From Pseudocercospora fijiensis CIRAD86 (lineage: Eukaryota; Ascomycota; Dothideomycetes; Mycosphaerellales; Mycosphaerellaceae), in contig NW_006921533.1 in assembly GCF_000340215.1 (NCBI RefSeq), positions 1,472,192-1,536,191 of the forward strand: a stretch of 64,000 nt of DNA, read 5' to 3'. The notes beneath the pieces are model-generated. The model saw only the letters and a list, made by a program, of their open reading frames with translations. It made no database searches and was not told where the DNA came from. A program made the position numbers and the translations under genes. Each line of letters opens with the position of its first letter. Within the stretch, counting starts at the first letter, position 1. Below are positions 51,243 through 61,703 of this stretch, in pieces.

Positions 51243-53510
51243 TCAGTCGATGTCAAGCTGTGGATAGGTCCTCTTCAAGAACTCTTTCACCTGACGGTTG
51301 CAGCCGCCGTTGCTACAGTCCTGGCCGAGATTCAAGACTTTGAGTCCTTCTGGAGTCCTTGCACGGGAGAGAGCAACGTATACCTGGCCGTCTTCAAAGG
51401 CTCTGCTCAAGTCAACGATGACCTTGTCGAGTGTCATGCCCTGTGCCTTGTGGATGGTCATAGCCCATGCAGCTGCTAACGGGATCTGTGTGCGAGCAAG
51501 GAGGGAGTATGGTTTGTCATTCCCAAGCTCCTCTACCGCACAGTGAGCCACGACAGTCTTGATCTGGCCGTTATCAAACTTCACTCGAGGCCAGCACTCA
51601 TACTGATTGAGGTCGCTTGCCATGAAGCGCTTCACTTCCTCCGTTTGAAGTGCGGCGTGACTACCCCCAATTAGCTCGGCCTCCTCATTGACGACTCGCT
51701 CGCGTCGGTCGTTGCCATCGAGGGACGAGGATCCGTCGTAGATATTCTTCGGCCTAGGCAGGATTGCGCTGTCGTGCTTCACAAACGAAATAATTGTTCC
51801 TTGGCTTCCGTTAACGAGGCCCTTCTCGATGTCGATATTGGTCAGCAGGATGACCCGCATGCCTTTCTTCAGCCGCAATTTGTACTCGTAGTTATGATCG
51901 TCTAGAGCAACCAATGATCTATCAAGTACGGACCGCTCGCCTTTGTATCGCAGGTGTGGGTGCTGTCTTGACGGCTTCCAGCAGTCCTCAGCGAAATATG
52001 CGATCTCATTTTGCCGGATACTTCGCAGCTCCAGGTTGTTGACATGGTTTACTTCTTCTCGCGTTGAAAAGAGCTGTGTGCCTCCTTCAACATCACAGGG
52101 ATGGTTCTCGAGCCAATCTCTCTCGGCTTGGGTCCACATCTTGCCAAGTCGACGTTTCTCCAGAATCGTCTTGAACCGCTGATCTTCTTGTCGGTGAATG
52201 CCCTTTAAATGTATGCATTTGAAGTTGGCCTCCTCCCAGGCATTGGAAAAAAATGCCCATTTGCTGGAGTCGAAGAATGTGCCATGGAGATCACAGGTAT
52301 ATTCAGTTCTTGGAGTGACTGCTTCCAGCTCATGCCCACATTTGAAGCAATTCTTCAGCGGCTTGACGGGTGGCAGTTGACAGAAGTCACCCGTCACAAT
52401 GATCTGCAAGCCTCCGAAAGGTCGATCGTCCTCGCGAGCGACCTTCAGGACTCGATTCAGTCGCTCCAGAAACCAGTTCTCGACCATAGAGATCTCATCA
52501 ATGATGAGCACATCGATATTCTGCATTCTCTGCTTCGAAAAGCGATTCTTGGCTCTTCTTTCAAGCTCGCTGATACCTTCCTTCATAGCAGCTGGTGCCC
52601 ACCCTGCAAACATCCAGGTGGTGCGTCCTCCAATGTCCAGTGCTACTTTGCCAGTTGGCCCAACAATCTGAACACGTTTACCCTTCGCTCGAAATCCGCG
52701 CGCCACGAACTTTAATATGGTGGATTTGCCTGAGCCCGCCGAGCCTGTGTAAAAGACGTTTGCGCCGCTCAGTGCCAAATCGATGGCCTCTTGTTGGTCA
52801 TCGGTAGGAATCACGAGTGGTTGAGTGGGTGGTACGGACGGTGGAGATGATGCCTCTTCTTGGTCCGAGTCGGGATCATCACTGTCTGCTGTCTTGATTG
52901 CGCCACTCCTATCATGTCTCGTTCTGCCTTCTGATATCGAGGGCAGCGGTGGCGGTGGCATATTAACGAAGTTGTTGTCCTCGTTGCTGTCATCAACCGA
53001 GAATGGTGTTCGCGAGTTCGAGGCATGACGACTTGGCCGGGAGGCTCGAGAGCTTTGAGAGCTTTGAGTCGTGGAATCTGAGCTTGACCGCGGCTCGGAC
53101 TGGTCGCGCTCCTGCTTGACGACAGTGCCGGTCCTGGGGACGTAAACACTCGCGGCTCTGGAAGATCGTGCTGGTTCTCCATATGCTGGTATGTAGTATT
53201 CGTCATCCTCAAGCGAGATTGGATCCTCTCGAGTACCTGGAGCTGAACGTGGAGACGTACGAGCTTCTGGTACAGAAGCAGGAACACTAGGCTGGGGGTA
53301 GAAATTTTGGGTAGCAGACGAAGAGCCCGTTCTGTTTCTCCAGACGCTTCCAGTGCTCGATCGAGCCGATGTCGATGCCGAGGGGCGGTGGAATGTTCGA
53401 GGCGCCGGTGAGGAACGAGGTATGTAGCTCAGGGTTTCATCAGTTCTGGCGCGCTTGAACATTGACGGATCGAGTTCGTCATCGCGCTCCGAGGCTGCGC
53501 GGCCAGGCAT
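51243..53510 (-). CDS. PIF1-like DNA helicase
   Basis: A 755-aa intronless SF1B helicase of the PIF1/RRM3 group, which unwinds 5'-3' at G-quadruplexes, telomeres, replication barriers or mitochondrial DNA. The N-terminal 230 residues are Ser/Arg/Pro-rich and disordered. The core has GSAGSGKST (256-264), GPTGKVALDIGG, DEISM (338-342), GDFCQLPPV, GIHRQED and the C-terminal AWAMTIHKAQGMTLDKV and VYVALSRAR motifs. Between motif III and the next conserved block lies a Cys-rich insertion (C388-x2-C391, C406-x2-H409) that could bind zinc. The start is the ATG of MPGRAASERDDELDP; a non-ATG extension is ignored. Whether it is the true PIF1 orthologue or a paralogue cannot be told here. The copia element sits 0.4 kb past its 3' end. 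Confidence 0.9.
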   Translation of the reverse strand: MPGRAASERDDELDPSMFKRARTDETLSYIPRSSPAPRTFHRPSASTSARSSTGSVWRNRTGSSSATQNFYPQPSVPASVPEARTSPRSAPGTREDPISLEDDEYYIPAYGEPARSSRAASVYVPRTGTVVKQERDQSEPRSSSDSTTQSSQSSRASRPSRHASNSRTPFSVDDSNEDNNFVNMPPPPLPSISEGRTRHDRSGAIKTADSDDPDSDQEEASSPPSVPPTQPLVIPTDDQQEAIDLALSGANVFYTGSAGSGKSTILKFVARGFRAKGKRVQIVGPTGKVALDIGGRTTWMFAGWAPAAMKEGISELERRAKNRFSKQRMQNIDVLIIDEISMVENWFLERLNRVLKVAREDDRPFGGLQIIVTGDFCQLPPVKPLKNCFKCGHELEAVTPRTEYTCDLHGTFFDSSKWAFFSNAWEEANFKCIHLKGIHRQEDQRFKTILEKRRLGKMWTQAERDWLENHPCDVEGGTQLFSTREEVNHVNNLELRSIRQNEIAYFAEDCWKPSRQHPHLRYKGERSVLDRSLVALDDHNYEYKLRLKKGMRVILLTNIDIEKGLVNGSQGTIISFVKHDSAILPRPKNIYDGSSSLDGNDRRERVVNEEAELIGGSHAALQTEEVKRFMASDLNQYECWPRVKFDNGQIKTVVAHCAVEELGNDKPYSLLARTQIPLAAAWAMTIHKAQGMTLDKVIVDLSRAFEDGQVYVALSRARTPEGLKVLNLGQDCSNGGCNRQVKEFLKRTYPQLDID

Positions 53511-54838
53511 AGTGTGGGATGTGTGGATCAACGAGGACAGTCTCTAATCTCGCGAATTAGCGATGCATCTGTCTAAAGCAGACGCCCGAACTTACCGTTG
53601 CGGAAAATGTCAGCGAGAGCGAGATGTGTCGTGGACTTGGTGACCTGTGAGGTTTGAATAGTGGTCATACCACTGCAATTGTAATTGCTCTATGCGCAGG
53701 TGGTTGAACGAGGGTGTATTGTTCAGTGGAAGAAGCCAAGAGAAGGTGCAGACGCTTTTGTGCAGCCATGCGAAGTGTGAGCATGTAATATTCGGAAGTT
53801 AGCATGTTGTGAGCTGCAGTAGGCACTGAAGTGAGCTCAAATGTGCATATGGAGTCTGCACAGCACTCGAATTGGTGCAGTCATCAGCTCGCTTGTACAA
53901 TGCTCAACGCATAGTCGGCGGCGGAAGAAGCAGGGTGTACATGGCAAGGACATGAAGAGTCTTGACGCGACGCAATACGCTTGAAGCCATAGTCCCTCTT
54001 TCTCCAAACGTTGTATCGATGCTTGTTTTGAGTGGGCCTCACTTGCAATTGTCCGCTCCATCACTTTTGAAGAATGCGTTGTATCCACGCCGACCGCTTT
54101 TTGGCGCCAGACACGCAGCCACAGCGACGAGTTTCCTCCATCAACTTCGAGCACAAGGGCGCTGGCGCTCATTCTGGGCGAAAGCGTCTTGACTTGTTCA
54201 CTTTTTCGGCTGTGCTCCTTCGTAGAATCATTGAGCTGGTGTTGGTGTGGTCATCGACTCATCGCTGGGGACGTTGGCACCTTACGTTCGATTCGATTCG
54301 ATCCGACTCGTAGCTGCAAACTCGGAGCCTGCACATTTCATAGTCAAGAGAAAGGTACATCGCGCATTTGAAGAGATGTCGTCGTTGGCTCCAGCGGGGG
54401 CTTGGGGGCTTGGCGAAAGGGCTTGGCGAAGGGACTTCGCTCAAAAGTATATACTGTGGAACTACTTATATAAGCTCTGCGATGACGATCTCTTGACCAT
54501 CGGGGCAACTCTTCTCTCTTCTCTATTCTCTGCACACTGCGAAAACGTATCCGCGACCACACGAGAAACACTATCCCTCTCCAAACCACTGACAAAGTGG
54601 CGACTTATGCGACCTCAACCGCATCCATCTATTCCAATGTCACCACAATAACACTCGCCGAGGCCCGTCTGGGGACATATCTGCACTGTGCGCGAGCGCG
54701 AGCAGCACGACAGCCGCGCAGAAAGAGGCCGCAATAACATATCGTGCCAGGCAGGTGTTCTCACTGAAGCCTGGTGCACAAGAAAGACATATTCAACCAC
54801 GACAAACAAGTTTCTGATTGCCTCCTCACCCAATCAAC
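53511..54838. other. divergent intergenic region
   Basis: Promoters of the PIF1-like gene and of the Na+/H+ antiporter gene. A short TTCGA repeat (TTCGATTCGATTCGATC) lies near 54289-54305. No gene supported. Confidence 0.5.
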
Positions 54839-56824
54839 ATGCCTACCCTCTCACTGGTCAACTTCAACATCGTCTGCGCGACCTTGGGTGGCTTTATTAC
54901 GGCCTTCGGACTGGTATCGTACCTGCTTAAGGAGAAGTTCTATCTCTCCGAAGCTCTGATCTCCACTCTTGCTGGTGTGCTCTTCAGTCCCCATGCCGCC
55001 AACTTCATTCGGCCTCTGGAGTATGCCAACAACAATGAGCTTGATTTGGAGACAATCACCTTGTACTTCACGCGCCTCGTCCTTGGTGTTCAGCTAGTCC
55101 TGGCTGGTGTTCAGCTGCCTAGCAAGTATCTATGGAACGAGAGGAAGAGCTTGTCTATTTTGCTTGGACCAGGCATGATTTGCATGTGGATGAGCACTTC
55201 TCTGCTGGTCTGGGCTCTCGTTCCGAACATAGACTTTGTCATGGCTATTGCTGCCGGCGCCTGTGTAACCCCGACTGATCCAATTCTGTCGAACAGCATT
55301 GTCAAAGGCAAGTTTGCGGACAAGAATATCCCACCCAAGCTTCAGAAGATTATCATCGCAGAATCTGGCGCCAATGATGGCCTGGGCTATCCTTTCCTCT
55401 TCTTGGGTCTCTACTTACTCAAGTACGCTGGAAATGGCGGGCTTGGCCAGCATGGTGGAGTTGGTCATGCTTTTGCCTTGTGGTTCTACGACACATGGGC
55501 CTACGTGATCATCATGTCTGTAGCCTATGGTGCTTTGGTAGGATGGCTCGCCAAAGAACTTTTGCACTGGGCCGAGGAGCGACATTACGTTGACCGAGAG
55601 TCCTTTCTAGTCTTCGCCATCACTTTAGCAGTAAGTGCACATCTACCTTGCTTTGCGGACTTCCAACTAATCATGGGATAGCTGTTCATCGTAGGCACTG
55701 TCGGCCTGGTTGGCTCTGATGACGTACTTGCATGCTTTATCGCTGGCAACGTGTTCACTTGGGATGATTGGTTCAGATTGGAGACGATGGACGACTCTCT
55801 GCAGCCCACCATCGATATGCTGCTCAACGTCGCCATCTTCATGTGGTTCGGCGCCGTATGTCCATGGCACAGCTTTGTGGACAACAATGTCATCCCAATC
55901 TACCGTCTTATCCCTCTGGGCATACTGGTCCTGCTTCTACGACGACTGCCATTCATTTTGATTGGCCATAAGACGATTCATCAAATTGAAGAATGGCGCC
56001 ACGCTGCTTTTACTGGATGGTTCGGTCCGATTGGTGTCAGCGCAATTTTCTATCTTTACATTGCGCGAGAGTTTCTACGAGAGGTTGAGTATGAAGGACA
56101 CGAACGTGTGGACGCTTCGCGTGAGGCAGAAACGCTGAATGTAGTCGTCTGGTTTCTCTGCATATGCTCGATCGTCTGCCATGGATTGTCGGTTCCTCTT
56201 GGAAAGCTTGGACTTCACCTACCACGTACGATATCTATGGCCATTTCTGAGCCTGTCTCGCGTGGCACCAGTCGCTCCCGGTCGCGACAGACATCCCCGG
56301 TCCGTCAATACCACGCGGGAAGTGAACGATCGCTGGCTCGGTCTTTCCGACGAAGACGTCCAACTACCAGCGAAGTAGGCGAGTCAACAGGAACATCTAA
56401 CAGCGTATGTACATCCATGGGATTCATCCTGAACAGTTTCAAGAATTTTTTCCGTCTAACGGAGGAGGAAGCCGGTGAGAGTCGCGAACCTGACCTTGAT
56501 GCAACGCGCCAAGACGAGAGGATTGGACGCACCAGTGGGATGGGCGAAGGCTCTCGTCCAGAGATCTCGCAACCAACTGACGCAAGAGTGATTGGCAATA
56601 CCATCAAGAAGTCGCCCGCCGAATACCAAGACTCTAATGGCGCTAAATCGAAGAACGATGATTCGCCCCGTTCCGATAGTCCAGATCAGAAGAGAGCCGC
56701 TTTTGCAGATGACCTCCAGCCGCACAACCAGGCTGCCTCCGGCACAGCTACTCCTACCAGTGCCACCTGGCAGAGAAGCATTCGCTTCCCAGACGAATCT
56801 GCCCACACAAAGCTTAAAGAATAA
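54839..56824 (+). CDS. plasma-membrane Na+/H+ antiporter (Nha1/Sod2 type)
   Basis: Two exons (54839-55630 and 55682-56824) give 644 aa. It is a multi-pass CPA1-type exchanger that exports Na+, Li+ and K+ against H+. Diagnostic motifs include ISTLAGVLFSPHAANFI, the GACVTPTDPILSNSIVKGKFA segment, the ion-binding Asn-Asp pair in ESGANDGLGYPFLF, and, after the splice, LFIVGTVGLVGSDDVLACFIAGN and WFGPIGVSAIFY. The C-terminal ~220 residues are hydrophilic with Arg/Ser-rich stretches and acidic patches, shorter than the very long yeast Nha1 tail. The 51-nt intron (55631-55681) has GTAAGT, an ACTAATC branch and TAG; without it the frame ends after 280 residues. The start is ATG at 54839; an ATG 21 bp upstream is in frame. 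Confidence 0.92.
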
Positions 56825-57206
56825 CAACCTTAAGCAGCGACGTGCGATTCAGCGCCGACATGCCATTTCCTCGCTTGGGTATGAGTGAGTTTTGCTGCGA
56901 ACTTTTTTATTTTATATGTCTGAAATCCGTAACGATGGAGAAATGGTGTCGTGGTGTCGTGGAAGATTTCAATTCGAGCATTTGTGCAAATTGCTACCTC
57001 TTCGTTACACTTTTTTTCACTTTCACAGTCGTGCAAAATGAGAAATGTTGTTCCGCAGTAACCCAGGAAGCAAGATCGCTTGAGGCACTAATGCTATCTG
57101 AGCACAGCACGCTGGATAGCGTATCCAGGGTAGGTAACTAAAGATATTCTTGACGACATCGAACTACGTGTTTCTCGGCATACCCAAAGGTGTAACTGCC
57201 CTGCAG
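56825..57206. other. intergenic region
   Basis: 3' flank of the antiporter gene. Nothing recognised. Confidence 0.45.
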
Positions 57207-57608
57207 ATGGGACGTATCTACCATCGTCTTGGCAGCACCAAGCTTTCATCGAAGCTCTTGAGCCAAGTCACACGTTCATCTTTCCGCGCCACTTCAGTTC
57301 ACTTCGTTCTTGACACTCCGGCGCGCGATATTCTACAGCTCAGCATCATCGAAGTACTGGAAAACGTCGACGCAATCGTTCCTACAAAATCCAGCTCTCG
57401 GGAAAGTCATCACTATCAACTGCTGCACTCTGAAAGCGAGCTGGAAAGACTGTTGACTGTTGGCATCTCGCCGGCTGTACATAATGCTTGCTTATATCCT
57501 ACTGAATCGTTGGGGGCTGAGTTTGATAATAAGACGGCGGGAATGTTAAGGAGGGTGGTCGATGGGGCGATGAATAGAAGCGTTGGAGCGAGGATGAAGA
57601 CAGCTTGA
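57207..57608 (+). CDS. hypothetical small ORF
   Basis: The reading frame is open from about 57150 with its first ATG at 57207 (MGRIYHRLGSTKLSS), giving 133 aa without signal peptide, membrane segment or recognised family. It has fairly even amino-acid use (VHFVLDTPARDILQLSIIEVLENVDAIV). It could be a small gene, the end of a spliced gene whose upstream exon I could not place, or a chance frame; low confidence. Confidence 0.2.
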   Translation: MGRIYHRLGSTKLSSKLLSQVTRSSFRATSVHFVLDTPARDILQLSIIEVLENVDAIVPTKSSSRESHHYQLLHSESELERLLTVGISPAVHNACLYPTESLGAEFDNKTAGMLRRVVDGAMNRSVGARMKTA

Positions 57609-57809
57609 TGAAGCTGGATGTACTGTAGAAATGCTGCAAGCTATTCCTTGATTGATGAGCTGCATCTGCGGGAAGGATGCCGCACGATCGGCAGAAGGTG
57701 GCACACTGCACAGCCAACACAAACACTGGTGCCTGTCGTGCCTATAACAGATTGTAGACAGGGCGTCGAGTTCATCGCCCAAACACTCCTCGCCAGAAGA
57801 GCCACCACC

Positions 57810-58952
57810 ATGTCCGCAATCCGTATCTTCAACAACATCCCCCACATCGTCCGCGGTGGAATGCACGACGAAAAAGCCTCGAAATCTTCCATCCATTTCT
57901 GGAGATGTGGTGTGAGATTTTGGATCGACGTCTCAGGCCAAGATATCCTAGGAACTTCATTCCATGAAAAATGGAAACCACTGATTCGAGAAGAAGACTA
58001 CAAAAAGGTGTCCTTGAAGGAATCCACAGAAAACAAATGGCATCCACTCTGCGATCTGATAATCTCCACATCGATGGAACTTTTGCGAGAATTGGCGCCG
58101 GCCGAGAAGGAATATTGGAGTAGTCTTGATGATTATTTGCATTGTCCGGGCTATAAATTGAGGATCAAAGCGGTTTCTGGGAAAGATGCGGTCGAAGTCG
58201 AAGTAGCCGAAGGTCCGAAGTTGACAGGTGCATATAACATGGCACCGGCTCCATTCGAAGACTATCATGCTGGATCGAACGATCTTCCAACATTTTGTAG
58301 TACTGATCTCGTGGTGCTCGATAAAGAGCAAGATTGGCGACAGCCTCCTCAGAAAGTCCAGGCACCGGATGGCAAGATTTATTTTTTCAAGGCTTGTGAG
58401 CAGAGTGCTATGCACATGCCAGATCAGAAGGTCGTGAATCACTCGCTTGACGCTATCGCAGCGCATTTGAGTATTTATGAGCTTATGCTGGCGCAAGACT
58501 TCGAGCCTTTGCAAGGTGTCCTCACTTTCCAAGGTCTTGTGACGTGCGATTGTGTTGATGTTGGAAAGCATGAGGTGGAGATGGGAAAAGCTGGAATCGC
58601 TGGGATTCTGCTACCTTGGACTGCGAAAGGTCGGACTCTGTTTGAGATTTGTCGAGATGCGGATGATACTGGCAAGGCTAGGATTCTTGCAGTGAAGGAT
58701 GATTGGAAGATGCAGGTCGAGATGGCTGTGGGTGGTCTTCATGAGAGGGGTGTTTTTCTGGGAGGCCGAAAGGACTGGGCTTACTTGAACTATCATACTG
58801 TGATGATCGATGCGGATGATCGAGCTTGGCTGACAGCTGGTCTTCTATCGGTGGCTGAAGATGCGAAGCAAGCGGCGAGGGAAGGCTGCGAGCAAGATGT
58901 CAGAGCAGTGAACCAATTGTTCGAGGAGTGGTTGCCGGCTCAGGTGTCATGA
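57810..58952 (+). CDS. putative protein pseudokinase-like protein
   Basis: A 380-aa intronless protein. The C-terminal third follows the layout of fungal small-kinase-fold proteins: GLVTCDCVDVGKH, GIAGILLPW (hinge-like), then WKMQVEMAVGGLHERGVFLGG and YHTVMIDADDRAWLTAG. Compared with the usual HxRGxxWGDxKxxNVLID..AWxxDFGG, the catalytic-loop Asp is replaced (LGGRK, near residue 318), the metal-binding Asn is missing and the DFG triplet reads TAG. A catalytically dead kinase-like fold is therefore suggested. The N-terminal 200 residues (FHEKWKPLIREEDYKKVSLKE..) have no named domain. The start is the ATG in CACCATGTC, a good Kozak context; an upstream in-frame ATG would add 64 less protein-like residues. 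The family call is by eye only. Confidence 0.6.
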   Translation: MSAIRIFNNIPHIVRGGMHDEKASKSSIHFWRCGVRFWIDVSGQDILGTSFHEKWKPLIREEDYKKVSLKESTENKWHPLCDLIISTSMELLRELAPAEKEYWSSLDDYLHCPGYKLRIKAVSGKDAVEVEVAEGPKLTGAYNMAPAPFEDYHAGSNDLPTFCSTDLVVLDKEQDWRQPPQKVQAPDGKIYFFKACEQSAMHMPDQKVVNHSLDAIAAHLSIYELMLAQDFEPLQGVLTFQGLVTCDCVDVGKHEVEMGKAGIAGILLPWTAKGRTLFEICRDADDTGKARILAVKDDWKMQVEMAVGGLHERGVFLGGRKDWAYLNYHTVMIDADDRAWLTAGLLSVAEDAKQAAREGCEQDVRAVNQLFEEWLPAQVS

Positions 58953-59379
58953 TCAGGCTGACATGATCGTTCCCAAGGCGATGGTTGGAGTCGGGAGAGA
59001 GATTCAGTGGGATGCCGTGCAGGAAGCCGCCAGCAAGTGGACTTAACGCCGGGTTATATAGTCCCTGATATATCGACGGCTTCACGTATCCTTTCCGTTC
59101 AACCTTTATCGTCTTGCCGTCATGAAGGTGTTGTGAATGGTCGTGCCGAGAAGTGCTGCGGCCGTTCCTTCATCTACAAAGTGCACGTGACGTGAGAAGA
59201 TCTATGACCACGCCGTCGACATGTGATTGGACAGGCAGCACATCCAGTGCATCGGAAAGCTCTCGGTTCAAGGCGAAATGCGTCTCTAGTCTGGCAATCT
59301 ACGCTCCCTTGGGACAAACAAACAGTCAGTCATTCATCATGCTGACCGTTGACAACTTCAGCAGCTGCGGTTGAACCGC
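58953..59379. other. intergenic region
   Basis: Promoter side of the ALO gene. Nothing recognised. Confidence 0.5.
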
Positions 59380-61266
59380 ATGACCCTTCCCTTCCCTTCC
59401 ACCGAGCGACGACATACCGCCGACGTATTCTACCGCGAAATCGAGCTGTCCAGTATGGAGAAGGTTCAGCGGGAGATCGAGAGAACGGACCCCGATGTCC
59501 CTTTCAGAGCGACCGACAAGCATGTCCATCACACCTGGGCCAAGACATTTCAATCGCGACCAGAGCTGTACATCAAGCCGCGAACGCTCGCCGAGATCCA
59601 GAAGATTGTAACTCTCGCACGGAGATGTCGCAAGAGACTTGTGATCGTTGGTTGCGGTCACTCGCCCTCCGATTTGACTTGCAGTAGTAGCTGGATGGTG
59701 AACCTGGACGACTTCAGTAAGGTGCTCAAAGTCGATAAAGCAAAGAAGACACTGTTGGTGGAGGGCGGCATCAGACTACGGAGGCTGAACGACGAAGCCA
59801 ACCAACATGGCTTGACGATGCGAAACCTCGGCAGCATCGATGAGCAGAGCATTGTAGGCGCAATCTCAACTGCGACACACGGTAGCAGCTTACGGCACGG
59901 CCTTCTCTCTGACTCCGTCCGGAGCTTGAGGATAGTCCTCGCCAATGGCCAGGCTGTACGATGCAGCAGAGATCAGAACCAGGAGCTGTTCAAGGCCGCA
60001 CTCGTCTCCCTCGGCGCACTTGGCATTATCGTCGAGGTCGAGTTTGAAATGGTCAATGCGTGCAACATCGAGTGGACACAGACACTGCTACCCCTCAGTG
60101 AGATTCTGCAGACATGGGACAACATCCTTTGGACGCAGAAAGAGTACACGCGAGTGTGGTGGATGCCATACATGAAACGTGCTATCGTTTGGTCCGCCGA
60201 CAAGACCGACAAGCCATTACGTGCGCCCGTGGACAGTTGGTATGGCGGTTCCGTTGGCTTCCACACGTATCATAATCTGCTTGCCCTTTCGAATTGGTTC
60301 CCGTCCATCTTGCCATGGGTGGAGTGGTTCGTGTTCGGCATGCAGTATGGCTTTCGAACGGGTCAAAGCACCTCGGCTGTGGAACCATTACGCACGGGAC
60401 TGCTCATGAATTGCCTCTATAGCCAATTCGTGAACGAGTGGGCACTGCCACTCAGCGACGGTCCGGAAGCTATTCAGCGTCTATCCGCCTGGCTCAATGG
60501 CGAGCCTCGAGAGAAGCACGAGATTCCATTCAGCAGCAAAGGCCTTTATGTACATTGCCCCATTGAGGTCCGGGTCAGCGACACTTCCAATGACCCAGAC
60601 CGGGTGCGACCGTACCTTGACAATACAGCTGAATATGGTCCGACGCTGTATTTGAACGCCACGCTCTACCGTGCATACCTCAGAGATCCTCCTTGTCGGG
60701 ACCGCTACTACGAAGCGTTCGAATGGTTGATGCGCGACATGGGAGCCAAGCCGCATTATGCCAAGAATTTCATGTATACCTCCTCTGAGCAGGTCCAGGA
60801 GTTACTTGGCAATGGACTGCAGCAGTGGAGCAAGGTCCGTGACGAAGCTGATCGTGAAGGCATGTTTATTGGCGAATGGCATCGGCGCACTCTCGGTCTG
60901 GGAAGCACACGCTACGCACTCGAGGAGCGTGAAGTGGCTCGCACGAAAGCATCAAACGGCGGGCAATTATGGGTTGGAGAGGTTCGCAAAGAGTCAAGCG
61001 TTCAAGAGGCTTTCCCAGAACAGCCACTATCGCTTGCCGGTGACAATCTCACGCCGCTGAACATCGACACAGTAAGATCTGGGAGCCCACGTACCAGCAG
61101 CACTGCCAGCAGCTTCGACATGGTACATGGCGCCGAGACGGAAAAGAGCCATTTATGGCACGACAGCGAGCACGACGAGGATGAGGATACTGACCAAGTC
61201 GAGTCAAGATTTCATGGCCACCCAAAGCACAAAGTCTCTGGAACTGCTGTTTTTGATAAAATGTGA
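59380..61266 (+). CDS. ALO1: D-arabinono-1,4-lactone oxidase
   Basis: A 628-aa flavoprotein for the last step of D-erythroascorbate synthesis: it oxidises D-arabinono-1,4-lactone with O2, giving H2O2, usually at the mitochondrial outer membrane. The FAD-binding domain shows IVGCGHSPSDLTC (His94, the usual covalent FAD attachment site), NLDDFSKVLKVD, NLGSIDEQSIVGAISTATHG and LGALGIIVEVEFE. The C-terminal ALO domain has VWWMPY, KPHYAKNFMY (family KPHWAK) and MFIGEWHRRTLG. A disordered acidic tail of about 90 residues (HDSEHDEDEDTDQVESR) extends beyond the yeast length. The ATG at 59380 gives a plausible start; an internal ATG at 59455 (MEKVQREIERTDPDVPFRAT) aligns better with the start of many relatives. 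No intron. Confidence 0.92.
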   Translation: MTLPFPSTERRHTADVFYREIELSSMEKVQREIERTDPDVPFRATDKHVHHTWAKTFQSRPELYIKPRTLAEIQKIVTLARRCRKRLVIVGCGHSPSDLTCSSSWMVNLDDFSKVLKVDKAKKTLLVEGGIRLRRLNDEANQHGLTMRNLGSIDEQSIVGAISTATHGSSLRHGLLSDSVRSLRIVLANGQAVRCSRDQNQELFKAALVSLGALGIIVEVEFEMVNACNIEWTQTLLPLSEILQTWDNILWTQKEYTRVWWMPYMKRAIVWSADKTDKPLRAPVDSWYGGSVGFHTYHNLLALSNWFPSILPWVEWFVFGMQYGFRTGQSTSAVEPLRTGLLMNCLYSQFVNEWALPLSDGPEAIQRLSAWLNGEPREKHEIPFSSKGLYVHCPIEVRVSDTSNDPDRVRPYLDNTAEYGPTLYLNATLYRAYLRDPPCRDRYYEAFEWLMRDMGAKPHYAKNFMYTSSEQVQELLGNGLQQWSKVRDEADREGMFIGEWHRRTLGLGSTRYALEEREVARTKASNGGQLWVGEVRKESSVQEAFPEQPLSLAGDNLTPLNIDTVRSGSPRTSSTASSFDMVHGAETEKSHLWHDSEHDEDEDTDQVESRFHGHPKHKVSGTAVFDKM

Positions 61267-61703
61267 TGTGCACGGCAGTTCACAACAGGGCTGAATAGGA
61301 CGATTACGAAAAGCTGAACGATGCATGCATGTAATGTGTAACTCTTCACTCGTCCCGATCGAGTTTTGATGATCCTGCTCAATCAATATGGTTTGAGGAA
61401 GTACTTCCTTGCGAGAATTCTTGAAGAACGTGGCTCCTCTAGATTAATCTACTCTAGGCAGTGGAATTGCAAGCATCGGACTACTTCGTTATCAGACCTG
61501 TTGAGATGCCGGTTACAGTAAGGAAGAGAGTTGTATGAATTCGATTGAAATGGAAGGAAAACAGTGAGTTGTTCGCAAATATATCGTACCATTCATTCTT
61601 GCACACTTCTAATCTGTCGCTAATATCACGAGATCACAGGTCGTGAAAATCTGGAGTCGTTCTTCTCCTCCTAATATACAAACAGTCCACGGCCCGTCAG
61701 ATT
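61267..61703. other. convergent intergenic region
   Basis: Between the 3' ends of ALO1 and the multi-pass membrane-protein gene. Nothing recognised. Confidence 0.5.
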
